From contig MU616861.1 of the NCBI GenBank assembly GCA_025201705.1, positions 1 to 36,035 of the forward strand: a stretch of DNA of 36,035 nucleotides, in the 5' to 3' direction. Below the pieces are notes generated by a model. That model was not told the DNA's origin. It saw only the letters and a program-made list of their open reading frames with translations, and did no database searches. Numbering within the stretch: position 1 is the first letter of the stretch; every line of letters starts with the position of its first letter. The stretch is from Dissophora ornata (Eukaryota > Mortierellomycota > Mortierellomycetes > Mortierellales > Mortierellaceae). Of the stretch, positions 11,627-22,610 are shown one piece after another. The position numbers and the translations under genes are program-made.

Positions 11627-12240
11627 CCAGGACCAAGGATAGGGGTCAGGGATTAGTGCCGACAGATCAGCGCTCGAGTCCAGGCTGCGATCCAAATAAA
11701 ATAATAAAAAGCACACCATTCTGTTGAGCTCTTGTGCACGTCAAGGATACTTATTATTTTTATTCTCCACGTTCATTATAAAGTGCCATTCGTGTTTTCC
11801 TTTTTGGAAGTACTTCCTAAGTCTTCGCATATGTCAACATAACATCAAGAACGATCTCCATTAGGGGAGCACAACAACAACAGAATCAATTACACTCTAT
11901 TCTATGAAAGAGGGGGAATGGGAAGTAACGCAGTGCGCGGGGTTGGATATACACTTGGTCCGTCCTCTTTCTCTCTCGAGAGGGGCTGGCATGTGAAAGT
12001 GAGCAATGGAAGAAAACAAAAAAATGTGGAGTGTGCTGGGAAAGAAAAATGAAAACCTTCTTTGTAAATTACAATAGGAACGATCATCACCACTGTGGCA
12101 ACAGGAGAGCGCAGAGGACAGAAGAGACCGATGAGCAATACAGGGATGTGAACGGGACATCCCCTCGCTTGGCCGGCGGTAGACAATGCCATCCCCTAAA
12201 GAGGGGCGCCTATCCGATAGCGATCGGGTCAGCTACCCAC

Positions 12241-12318
12241 CGCACGCACACACACACACCTACTCCTACTCCTACACACCTACTCCTACTCCTACACACA
12301 AACACATACACCACCACA
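12241..12318 (+). repeat. CACA / CTCCTA microsatellite
   Basis: A run of CA dinucleotides followed by two blocks of repeated CTCCTA units and more CA-rich sequence. Simple repeat only. Confidence 0.8.
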
Positions 12319-14217
12319 CCTTACTCGTGCTGTGGACAGCATCATAGATCGCGCACCCCTGTCTGATCAATTGATGTGGAAAGCCAAATTGAAGAATAGG
12401 CAGTGGCCGTCTCACTCTTCGTGCATCCCCTGCATTCCTCACCCTTGGGGACGTATATTCCTACAAGTATATTTTCATCGAGACATATTTCCAATTGGCT
12501 GAAATGCGGCTCTCGGTAGCTTTCACCCATGCCATAGGAGCCGAGTAGAATGAACCGCAAATGTGTCACGGCAAGAAGCCTGCACAACGGGTCGGCTAGC
12601 TTTGCAATACGCGCGTTGCATGACGGATCCCCTGTACCACCTAGAAATATAGAGACTTTCTCCCCACAATCCCACCGAGTTGGCAAACCTCAAAGACTCT
12701 GTCTATACATTCTTGATGTTGCCTCCCAAAGGAGCGTTGCGCAATCCGTATTGAGAGAGGGATATTTTTGTCATGTACAAACTCCTAGATGGATGGATCA
12801 GACAGAGAAAGATGGGTGGACAGTGCGTGTCAAGAAAACAACGCCCCCTCATCCCCCTTGCTCGCCGACCCCCATCACTTTTGATAAGACAAATTTCATT
12901 TTGTCGTCTCCTCTCCTCAACCCATAGTTTGGAAAGGACGTCTGAGGCTATTTGGCTCGAATGCAGGAATCACCGCATCGTGCTACTGTTGCCCTTTTGT
13001 CGATGCTAGTGGGTCAAAGTGGCCCGTCCGTCCATCATGCACATTCCCTTGTGATTCCCACATCATTGGTGCTAATGTGTACCATCATGCGGACACCGAC
13101 GAACCAAAACTTGCCCAAAGCGCGAGTTGTGGAGGGTTGTGCGTCCTTGAAGGATCACGAACAAGCTAACATAGCTGCACAGCGTAAATGATCCGAATTC
13201 GACCAGATTTGGGATGATCGTTATTGGGGAATCTCTATTTCTCTGCCTTGGCTGTCCTAGTCACTTTTTACAAAGGCGTGAGAAAACCTTCCCAAGGAAG
13301 GATTCCGCGTCGACTAGTTTTGTTGGAGGTTGATCATCCATGGAAAGAGTATATGCTACAGCAACATCCCAGTTAAAACGCTGCTTACTGACGACAGAAC
13401 TTGGTGTGGCGTTTGTTTTAGCTGCCTCGCCCTCATTCCAATGGCGTAAAGTGTATCTCAGACAAAACACTGCCTTTTCGGGTGTCCAAATGCTGCGGGA
13501 GCAAGCTATTTGAAACACTCGGACCTCATCTCACCCGAACCTCTAACCCTGTCATCCCGAGGCAACCCATATTGTAAAAGGGGAGGTGAAAGTGAAGTAG
13601 CCCCGCCAGGGGGGGGGGCTCTCTCCAGCAAAGCACCTGATTGAAACTATAGATAGAGAATGCGTCAAATAAAAGCAATCTTTTTCGATGCGTGAAGTCA
13701 ACTCCACAAAACAGGAAGGCGATTTGTTATCTCGTCGCGTAAAAAGGGACCAAGTCAACTCTGTTGCAAAGAAAATTGTCACGAGCGAGCAAGGGGCTAG
13801 GTGTAGGACTGAACGCCATTATGTCATTTTTCAAAGAACGGCTTCTACATCTGTAGAAAGGAATCAGCCCAATTAAGGATACGTTGCGTTGATAATCATA
13901 GGCGCAATTCTTCCGGATCACGACATCGCGTAGAACGCGTTAGATGAATACACGAATCGTCAGCCTGAACGGGACACGACATCGCGGTGGCTGTCCACAT
14001 TTGTAGACTACTCGGTAGAGAATTAATCCATTCAACCACAAATGAATAATACGAAATGACGATCCCCAGTCCTTTCTTTTTTTTTTTTTGTTAAGGTGGC
14101 TTCCGGCAGAAGTAGATCGAGGCCTATTTATATTCCCATAAAAACTTGGGAAGTGCGCATGTAGATAGCGAAGCCCTGTACAAACTGAACGGCGTCATGG
14201 TAGCTGGCGGCTGGTCT

Positions 14218-14233
14218 GAAGTACATGTACTTC
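14218..14233. repeat. 16-bp perfect palindrome GAAGTACATGTACTTC
   Basis: Perfect inverted repeat with no spacer, centred on GTACATGTAC. The same core recurs at 16.7 kb and 22.0 kb. Confidence 0.8.
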
Positions 14234-15333
14234 GGGCTTATCACAATTAAAGTTGCGCCACTCAGACCAAAGAACAGGCAGTCATTCTCAAACGCTTGAA
14301 TCACTCTTGCCTCGGGTCCTGTCCCCTCCGGACCACATTTCTACGCTATCAGCCGCCGCAGTGCATGATGCCTATGCATGGCTTACCAGTGTTGCCTATT
14401 CTATTGTATTGCGCGTGCACAGACGCCTCCATCGCCTAGACCTGCACAAGGATATTGCAGTACTCATGTACAACGCAGTTTTCATGCAGACAAATAGTTT
14501 GTGAACGTGGAGAAGAGGCAAAGTGCATTAGCGCATATTAGTTTCATGCGAAATAGATGGATTGACGTCCTAGATCTTCCAGTATCAAAGCATTGTAGTC
14601 TACGACGAAATAAGCTAATGGCTATATCGCATGCAAAAATGCGCGTTGTCCTGTGTTGGTCTTTCTACTGTACCTACACTCGAGATTTTATTTTAACAAG
14701 TGATAACTCCGTTCTCTTCATGACACATTGTTTTATGCGATCGTAATCAAGGTCAATAGAGCTTTTGACTTTGGGAATGATGTGATCGTGCATTGGAAAG
14801 CAGTGCAAAATACAAATATAACCTCAAGACCGAGCCACTCACAGTGTGTATGGCGCCTGAGAATCTTGGGGCACGGCTAGATTGGATACCCGTCTGCCAC
14901 TCGCTTTTTTTTTTTTTTTTTTTTTTTGTCCAATCGGATATTGGCGGGTTGGAGAGCATCCACCACACCCCGACCGAGCCGCGCCCTGGACGTCTTACAG
15001 GGAAGTTCCACTGAACTCCATGGAACCTCTTCCAATGTATACGCCCGGTAGCCAATAATGTCATGCGTTTTTGCTCAACAATAAATCTCTCTAATTGAGA
15101 TTATCTAATTACGAAGATGTCTGGAGCAATAACGTGAACACGGATAATTCAACACCGAAACATCTCGGCCCACGAAAATCGCTGCAAAACACAATTAAAC
15201 AAATCAAAAAATGGGTTCGCATACTGGCGGTGGGGTATGAACATGTACAGTAACAGTACTTCCAGGCTGCCCAGCATTAACGGCGTCATTCTAGTTTCTT
15301 GCAGAGCCTTTTACCTTTTTTTTTTTTTTTTTT

Positions 15334-16218
15334 NNNNNNNNNNNNNNNNNNNNNNNNNNNNNNNNNNNNNNNNNNNNNNNNNNNNNNNNNNNNNNNNNNN
15401 NNNNNNNNNNNNNNNNNNNNNNNNNNNNNNNNNNNNNNNNNNNNNNNNNNNNNNNNNNNNNNNNNNNNNNNNNNNNNNNNNNNNNNNNNNNNNNNNNNNN
15501 NNNNNNNNNNNNNNNNNNNNNNNNNNNNNNNNNNNNNNNNNNNNNNNNNNNNNNNNNNNNNNNNNNNNNNNNNNNNNNNNNNNNNNNNNNNNNNNNNNNN
15601 NNNNNNNNNNNNNNNNNNNNNNNNNNNNNNNNNNNNNNNNNNNNNNNNNNNNNNNNNNNNNNNNNNNNNNNNNNNNNNNNNNNNNNNNNNNNNNNNNNNN
15701 NNNNNNNNNNNNNNNNNNNNNNNNNNNNNNNNNNNNNNNNNNNNNNNNNNNNNNNNNNNNNNNNNNNNNNNNNNNNNNNNNNNNNNNNNNNNNNNNNNNN
15801 NNNNNNNNNNNNNNNNNNNNNNNNNNNNNNNNNNNNNNNNNNNNNNNNNNNNNNNNNNNNNNNNNNNNNNNNNNNNNNNNNNNNNNNNNNNNNNNNNNNN
15901 NNNNNNNNNNNNNNNNNNNNNNNNNNNNNNNNNNNNNNNNNNNNNNNNNNNNNNNNNNNNNNNNNNNNNNNNNNNNNNNNNNNNNNNNNNNNNNNNNNNN
16001 NNNNNNNNNNNNNNNNNNNNNNNNNNNNNNNNNNNNNNNNNNNNNNNNNNNNNNNNNNNNNNNNNNNNNNNNNNNNNNNNNNNNNNNNNNNNNNNNNNNN
16101 NNNNNNNNNNNNNNNNNNNNNNNNNNNNNNNNNNNNNNNNNNNNNNNNNNNNNNNNNNNNNNNNNNNNNNNNNNNNNNNNNNNNNNNNNNNNNNNNNNNN
16201 NNNNNNNNNNNNNNNNNN
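15334..16218. other. Assembly gap (885 N)
   Basis: Unknown bases bordered by T runs on both sides (about 15318-15333 and 16219-16235). The flanking homopolymers suggest that assembly failed at a low-complexity tract or between two copies of a repeat. Open frames reported through the Ns are meaningless. Confidence 0.95.
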
Positions 16219-16731
16219 TTTTTTTTTTTTTTTTTCTGCGGCCTGTTTAAATTGGATTTAGTTTATCTGGGAGCAATTGCATAGTACCTTCAAAATGCAT
16301 AAGAAAAACTGTCTCTCGATCGAATATGTTTTTATTATTTCACCGACCCGGTTCACACTCTCCTTGGTCGGTTGAGAAGAAGGTTGGGCGCTGCCACCAA
16401 GCTGCACTCGCTTATATATCCTTTTTCAGCGACATTGGTTTCCACATTCCTTCCCTGGATCTAGGGTAATATTTTATTCGAACTCCAGGCCGGCAACCGT
16501 CGGATCATGCAAAAAAAAAATGAAATGCCGTCCCTCGTTCCTCCGTCCCAGACTGCGCGCGATCAGAGCCAATTCAACCACTCAGGATATCCGCCGCTGT
16601 CCTTGCGCTCACTTTTACATATTATTTCCCTCACGCATTTTGCACCTGTAACCATGTGTTCCTGGCGACGTGTCAGAGTGTACCCGCTCAAATGGCCCAC
16701 CTCTCGCTCTCGCTCTCCTGCATACGAGCAC

Positions 16732-16788
16732 GTACAGTACATGTACAAAATATGTACTATCCATATACAGTACTGTACATGTACATGG
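16732..16788. repeat. Cluster of GTAC-centred palindromes
   Basis: Overlapping copies of GTACAGTACATGTAC, TATGTACTAT and TACAGTACTGTACATGTAC within 57 bp. TACAGTACTGTA at 16766-16777 is a perfect 12-bp palindrome. Arms on both sides could pair with each other to form a larger hairpin. Confidence 0.7.
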
Positions 16789-17821
16789 AGGCGGCGAAAA
16801 TGCCACGGCCACTCTCCATCTCTTCCTTCGCGCCCAGATCGGAACAAACCAAAAGGTAAGAAAGAAAAATGGCATGATTTTCATCATGTATGGTACTGTA
16901 CGTACACAACTACCTCTCCCCTATGTTGCATTCGTTGCGCTGTGCGCATGTTTGTAAAGACACTCTAGTTCTTAAACAGCATATGTTGTTGTTTTTTTGC
17001 GTTCTCTGTTTATCTCGAGTGCCTGTGCGCCGAGCACCCCGTCCAAGAGATGTTGTTTTGGCTTAATTCTGTGCTACGCTTGTAATCATGACTCTTCTGT
17101 AGTAGTGCGCGATCGGGGGATGTTTAACAATAGATTCCATTTTCTCATCCTGAGGACTATCTGTCCGGCGTTGTTCTTTTGTTACAGAAATCCTCTGACC
17201 TATGTAGCGCAGGAAAATGGAATTTGGATCGAATAGTACGAGAAAAAAAAATAGAATTTTGTTGAGCATTTGTCTCTCTGGCTCGCTCGCCCTCTGCCCT
17301 ATCTATCTCTTTCCTGTCTCTAATCCACAGCAAAGTTGGCTGGCTCTTACTCACAAACAGCTGTTTGTTTTGGCGACATGGAATAAAAAGAAAACAAAAA
17401 GCCGCAGGAAACAAATAACACTCTAATGATAGTGAAGCTGCGGCTCCAAGGCAGAAAGGCAAACTGAAATAAAATATGAATAAAAAAAAAAAAAAGCAAA
17501 GTCTCAAGCGGAGTTGCACCATTTTTTTTCCTTCCAAGGTTCTGATAGGGAAGCTATTGTTGTTTTATTGCCCCGTGTATGTTTATTGCAGTTCAAAGCT
17601 GTGGGATTCTTAGTCTGAGTGTGGATTTTCGACCTAAACGCGTGGGTTGTACCTCTACAAGCGCAAATAACAACAAACACAGAAAAAAACGAGGGGAACA
17701 GAGACGGACAGAGAAAGAGAGAGTTTTGAACGCTGCGCCCGATGGAGCCTGTCCGCCTTTGAGGAAGGATACGAGTTTGTCATGACATTGTCCCCATTGG
17801 TGTCGCATCGTACGCGAACGT

Positions 17822-17907
17822 GTATAAGCTAGCTCGAAGGATCACCATAGGTTCAAACGGTTTCACTAAACACGAGGATTACTTCTACTCCTACGTCTAG
17901 CTTATAC
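17822..17907. repeat. 11-bp inverted repeat enclosing 64 bp
   Basis: GTATAAGCTAG at 17822-17832 and its exact complement CTAGCTTATAC at 17897-17907. The 86-nt span is of small-RNA size, but it does not fold as a tRNA: no D or T arms are in the right places. Confidence 0.6.
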
Positions 17908-18155
17908 GCTACTAACATGTTCACAACTTTTTTTTGGGGGCCCACTACATCACAGACTAATGACATTATCAGGAAGTTTATCTCTATGGCAAGGTTCAGG
18001 GGTGGAACAATGATGTAAGGTCGCTTGGAAAAAAAAGGAAAAAAAGGTAATGGGGGAAGATGGCCATTTTTGACAAGTCCTTGATGTGCTCAAGTTGTAG
18101 ACAGTAATTGAGCAGCATGTTTTGCTGTCCACGCACTACTCACTAATCTCTCTGA

Positions 18156-18175
18156 TAGGTTCCGCGAGGAACCTA
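18156..18175. repeat. Perfect 8-bp hairpin with GCGA tetraloop
   Basis: TAGGTTCC, loop GCGA, then GGAACCTA. As RNA on the plus strand this is a stable stem closed by a GNRA loop. It lies 370 bp beyond the 3' end of the histidine phosphatase gene. Confidence 0.6.
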
Positions 18176-18544
18176 CGAAAATTAAAGCAGAGACATCCCC
18201 CATATCCAATGCGGATGAAAAGATTAATAAAGTATCGACGGTGTATGAAATAAAGCCGGGCGCCACTTGCCTTTTTCACTTCCTTCGGGTGCCTAAAAAT
18301 TCACATCATGATAACGTACACATGCAATCGCTGCCAGGGAGGGGAGGGGGAGTTATCTTCCTCGATAAATATTGCAAAACCACATCTCCATACCTTCGAT
18401 ATCGCGTTGTGTATTCACTTTTGTATTGTTTATTTCATGCGGAAGAAAATAAAGCGTTCAAACAACGAGATGCCCGCGTTCTATGCTGAAGATATATCTT
18501 GTTACTCGAAAGTCTTTAGTGTAAACATGAACATTGGCTCGATT

Positions 18545-19392
18545 TTACCGGTGCGCATCCGCCAGCTCATCGCACCACTGCACGTCCCTCCATTCGGCTG
18601 TGCCCATATGCTCAAGCTGTCTATGTCTATCCCCGCTCCATCCGCGCATCGCCGTCTGCAGGATCTGCAGAGAGTCGCCATGGCTTACAATGATAACCCA
18701 CGTCTCCTTATCCGCCCCTTTGACTGTCGTTGTTGATGAACAACTCTGCTTCTCCTTATCTTCTTGATCCCTGATAACACCCGTCATTCTTTTAGTCACT
18801 TCGACCACGTTTTCGACTCCGAACTGCTCGTGGAACGGGTTATTGGCGTCCTCGCGCCATACGGCCGTGTAAAGATCGTCCGATGGCGTTTTCATTTCAA
18901 ACTCGCCAAAGAATCGCTCTCTCAGATCAAGGACCTGCTCAAGTTCATCCTTTTCGATGGAAATATGTGCCAGGCCATGCGTCGGTCGCGGTGATTGGTA
19001 ATTGGCGAAAGTAGCAGAAAATTCTCTGTAGATGATATCGGATGTTTGCCGGGTCCTTTGAAAAGGAGAAGTTAGAATCCTGATATTAACGACCTGATCT
19101 GGCTCTGAAGATGCGAGAATATGATCTGAGAGCGACTTGGCAGACTGGTGAGGACACCATACAAAAGTAAAAGGTGTCAGTCAGGCTTGTCATCAATGCC
19201 AGAACGACATTCGCGCTCGGCTCAGGTGGCACCATATCGTACCATTGCAACCTCTTGCTTGCCGAGCTCGGACAGGCCAAAGCCTGTTCCCGCAGGTCCA
19301 CCGGTGGTCCGAGTACCGTTCTCGAGCGACGAGACGATGCGCGACTCCTGGTTGGCTAGAGAATGGCCATGGCGAAAAAGAATGAACTTCAT
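18545..19392 (-). CDS. Histidine phosphatase superfamily protein (phosphoglycerate mutase-like)
   Basis: Two exons, 19392-19243 and 19144-18545, joined in phase 0 to give 249 aa. The family forms a phosphohistidine intermediate. The N-terminal motif LFRHGHS (R7-H8-G9) carries the nucleophile, and IIVSHGDSLQIL near the C-terminus supplies the second catalytic His. TSPFQRTRQTSDII matches the usual substrate-pocket block that follows the first motif. The intron is 98 bp (19145-19242). I chose the ATG at 19392 because the RHG motif usually lies within about ten residues of the start; in-frame ATGs also occur at 19431 and 19476. There is no signal peptide, so it is probably cytosolic. The substrate (phosphosugar, nucleotide or protein) is not predictable. 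Confidence 0.8.
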
Positions 19393-19577
19393 GGCGCCCT
19401 GATCAGAAATGGAGTTGGTGCGATGCATCATCTCTATTCTCCACCAAGCTCTATGCGCAAGTGCCGTGACTGTCATGCATTACGATTGATAGATCATGTT
19501 TATTGGGGGAAAGCTGTACAAAGAAATAAAGAAGCTGTCGATGGTCTCTCCAGTTCCTCATCGCCACCATGGTGTCT

Positions 19578-21575
19578 TTAAAACTTCTTGCCAGAGACCC
19601 AGGTGTTAAACATCTCCAACGATTCTGCGGGCATGTCATAGGGCAACATGTGTCCACCTCCAAAGGCACGGAGGAAGGTCAAGGGACCAGAGCTACGGAA
19701 ATCACCAGCATGGTGGCCGTTAGCAATCCACTTCCTGTCCTTCTTCTCCTGCATCTTAGCCTGGCCAGACCAAGGCAGCGAAATAGACCAGGCCTTGTTA
19801 CCCATCCAGTTGCAGATAAAGTCAGCATCGCCAGCGTAGATCAAGACGCGGATGCCATCCTCGAGCATGGGAGGCACCATCTGGTGGAAGGGCTTCATCC
19901 AGTCGCCCTGGAGCATGAAGCGCATGTTGATCTGCATATTGCACGACTGGTACTTTTCAACCTGGACGCCGAGCTCCTCCTTAACATCTTCCCTGTTCAA
20001 GTACTCCTGAATAACGTCCAAGATAGGGTAGCAGAGTCCACCCTCGCCCTCGCACTTCTTACGAACATCATAGGGGTTCTGACCAGACTGTTGGTAGGGG
20101 CCGATCATCTTGCTGTTGCAGTACGAGGCTGCGGGCAGGCAGCGGAAAACCGAGTTGGTATCGTAGCATGCCTGAATCATATTAGCACAGTTGTCATAAG
20201 CTTCAGCCATCTGGTCACAGGCGGCATCACTCAAGACAGGGCCGTATGAGTTTCTGCAGGCCATCTCAGGGTAGTATTCATACTGGGTCTTGGGATCAGT
20301 GAGTCCGTTTCCGATCAAGAGGGAAACGAGGTTGATGTGCTGGACACCGGGGGGACGGTACAATGGGGTAGCAATCTTCTTGTTCTCATCGTTGATCTCC
20401 TTGCCGATAGCGGGGATGTAATGGCCTGCATAACTCTCACCGGCGATGTGGAAATCCAGACGCTGGTACTCGGGGAACTCCTTGAAGAAGACCTGGAGAA
20501 GAGCATACACATCCTTGGCGGCAGTGAAGGTGTTGGAGACTGAGTCACCATAAGAGTAACCGACGTTAGTGGGCTGGTCCAGGAAAATGACCGACGAGTT
20601 GGAATTCCAAGAGTGAGGGTTGTAGACGGTGTCAGAGCCATCCTCCTTGACGCTGCAGGGGCCCAACTCCATGAAAAGTCCAGTAAGAGAAGAACATCCA
20701 GGGCCGCCATTGAGCCAGAGGGTCAGAGGATCCGACTCGGGCTTGTTGCGCGACTCGAAGAACCAGAAGAAGAAATGCTTGTCGGCACCAACATCGAGGT
20801 ATCCAGAGTACTACAAGCAGTAACAGGAAGTTAGGATGGTTAGCTTGAGCAAACATTTATGCCACTGCCTCCCTCGCGTCTCCGTTTTTTTTCGCTTGTG
20901 TTTTCATGCGGCGAAGGAGTCAATTAAAAGTAGGAGAACGTTGGCATCTACTGAGAAATGATCTCAGATAGCATCATCTGCAACAGCCACACCAATAGTT
21001 CAGCTGCTTGAAACAGATGATCCGCCCTGACGAATCGTCGCAGGGCAAAGGCAGCACAATGTAAATCAAGGAGAGGATGGGGTGACGGTGAACACCGTAT
21101 TCCAGGATGACGCCGACAACCATCTTCAGAACGAGATGTTCTCCGATATGCCCAGGGCAAGCGAAGAAACAGTAAGAGTCGCCAGGACCGGCCCCACCCC
21201 CCTTCCCGCTGGTCTGCTTTAGGTGAGTAGAATATATATGCTTACCTGCTTGACGTCAGGATCACAAATGGTGGGCTCCTTGAGACGCATCTGGACACCG
21301 GGGAAGCTCTCGTGCGTGAGGGTCTTGACCCACTCAGTAGCCTTGTCAAACTTAGACTTGAGCTTGTCGGAGAGGTCGGAGACCTCCTGGTCGACATTGT
21401 CCCAGTTGAACTTGAGACCGTTGAAGGTTTGGTCGACGAAGCGGTCAGCATCCTTGAGAACAGAGTCGAACGAGGCTGGGGCGGGGCTGGCGTGCGCAGC
21501 GGGCGAGGAGAAGAGCAGGGCCGAGGTGGCGAGCGAGAGCACGCACGCGACGGCGATGCGCTTGGAGAAACCCAT
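19578..21575 (-). CDS. Serine carboxypeptidase, carboxypeptidase Y-like (S10)
   Basis: Vacuolar-type carboxypeptidase of 520 aa (yeast CPY is 532). Exons 21575-21246 and 20810-19578 join in phase 0. Residues 1-29 form a signal peptide (basic MGFSKR, then a hydrophobic run ending AHA). Residues 30 to about 105 are the charged propeptide, and the mature enzyme begins near CDPDVKQYSGYLD. Visible are NGGPGCSS (oxyanion and substrate pocket), the nucleophile S236 in GESYAG, D440 in AGDADFICNW and H497 in GGGHMLP. Many Cys residues match the family's disulphides. It should remove C-terminal residues from peptides in the vacuole. The 435-bp intron (20811-21245) is long for this window and holds an odd open stretch (see findings). 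The first ATG follows a G/A-rich tract on the plus strand. Confidence 0.92.
20974..21243 (-). other. Stop-free, protein-like stretch inside the carboxypeptidase intron
   Basis: About 89 codons without a stop on the minus strand, out of frame with the flanking exons. The translation contains FFACPGHIGEHLVLKM (Cys codon at 21157-21159) and ends with GRIICFKQL before other residues and a stop. The Cys-Pro-Gly followed by a helix-like LKMVVGVILEYGV segment recalls the haem-binding end of cytochrome P450s. No ATG, flanking exon or upstream P450 motif is visible. It could be a relic or chance. Confidence 0.25.
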
Positions 21576-22050
21576 TGCGTTTTTGATTGTTCTTGTGCAG
21601 TGAATGAGTGGAGGGGAGGAGGGGAGGGAGGCGCAGGTCGAGGGGAGGGGAATGAGGGAAAGACGAGAAGAAGAAAGAGAGGAAAGGAAAAGACAGGAGG
21701 GAGAGGAGCGGGACGCCGGTGCGTTGTGCTTCTGTGTGGGAACTCTGTTTGTCGACCATGACACGATTTGCCGGTCACCGGTCGCACACGTCTGTTGAGC
21801 GCAGGTCTTGGCTCTGCCCTGCGGTATTCAGCCCCAAAAAAGGAAAAGAAAGGGGCATTACATCGCAATATTCCCACTGCTTTCCAGACGGGAAATGGGG
21901 AAAGATACTCCAGTATAGTAGAGTACATGTATTGAAGGATATTGAAATGACGAGCAATAACGCCACACATGCCCTGTGCATATCACGTAGACTATGTACA
22001 GTACATGTACTGTATTCATTATGAACGCTATTGACAGAGTGCTCAAGTGC
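21576..22050. other. Intergenic: carboxypeptidase promoter and PRXL2 3' flank
   Basis: A 475-bp spacer. Next to the carboxypeptidase ATG the minus strand is a long C/T-rich tract (about 21600-21715), typical of fungal leaders. Toward the PRXL2-like gene lies an 18-bp GTAC-centred palindrome (21997-22014). No gene is seen. Confidence 0.5.
21997..22014. repeat. 18-bp perfect palindrome TACAGTACATGTACTGTA
   Basis: Perfect inverted repeat without spacer, 37 bp past the stop of the PRXL2-like gene. It shares its GTACATGTAC core with 14218-14233 and 16732-16788. Confidence 0.8.
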
Positions 22051-22568
22051 TCAGGCAGAAGAGCTGCCAGAGGCAGGGGCTGCCGCGGGGGCACATGCAC
22101 CGCCACTAGGTTCGGCACCAGTCTCGCCTGTCGCATGGGAAGACTGCTGCATCTTCTGATGCAGTGCGTCGTGGTCCTCCTGGGCTTTGGCGACGGTCTC
22201 CTTGCTCAGAGGCACACCCGAGACGCGACTGCACGCCTCCAGGACCTTGTCTGCATGCGCGATGTCGCCCCATACCTTCTCGATATGCTCGTACGCAATG
22301 CCGCCGTTGCCTGCGTTGACCACCAAGAGTCCGCCAAGAATGCTATCAGTGAATATATTTGTCAGGACCCCGTGTCGCGGAAAAACTTATCCTGTCGCTG
22401 AAGCTCAAAGATGCACTTGCCTGCCATCGCCCTCAAAATTGCCCTTGACGCCCGACCTTTTGTTTCGGACAAAATTGAGCCAGAACGAGGGCTTGATTAG
22501 TTGTTCCCAGCCACCAGTGCGCAGATGACCGCCACCGCTATTCATGCACGGGTTAGTTATTGTGCAGG

Positions 22569-22610
<42 letters not shown>

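Larger units (their letters stand above)
10748..15333. other. Gene-poor region upstream of the zinc-finger gene
   Basis: About 4.6 kb up to the assembly gap with no coding sequence I can defend. It holds the zinc-finger promoter (TATA-like boxes at 10820-10827 and about 11002-11009), a G-quadruplex motif at 11606-11626, a CACA/CTCCTA microsatellite at 12241-12318, poly-T tracts near 14078-14092 and 14906-14928, and a 16-bp palindrome at 14218-14233. Open frames at 12342-12686 and 13261-13518 (minus) have mixed composition but no family I recognise. A long regulatory region or unannotated non-coding transcripts are possible. Confidence 0.45.
16219..18544. other. Gene-poor region between the gap and the histidine phosphatase
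   Basis: About 2.3 kb without a supported gene. It contains a dense group of GTAC-centred palindromes (16732-16788 and near 16895), A tracts, an 11-bp inverted repeat with 64-bp spacing (17822-17907) and a compact 8-bp hairpin with a GCGA loop (18156-18175). Open frames here encode low-complexity or Cys/Tyr-rich peptides typical of non-coding DNA. Confidence 0.45.

Noticed and set aside
12342..12686. Minus-strand open frame of 114 codons
   Set aside because: No recognisable domain, start context or neighbouring exon; kept only as part of the gene-poor region.
13261..13518. Minus-strand open frame of 85 codons with fairly protein-like composition
   Set aside because: No family recognised and no supporting splice partner; could be chance.
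15237..16261. Two long plus-strand open frames of 320-337 codons
   Set aside because: They consist almost entirely of N; the reading frame is an artefact of the gap.
17157..17537. Minus-strand open frame with a Phe-rich membrane-like start
   Set aside because: Derived from A/T homopolymers (poly-A read as poly-Phe) and lacks any conserved segment.
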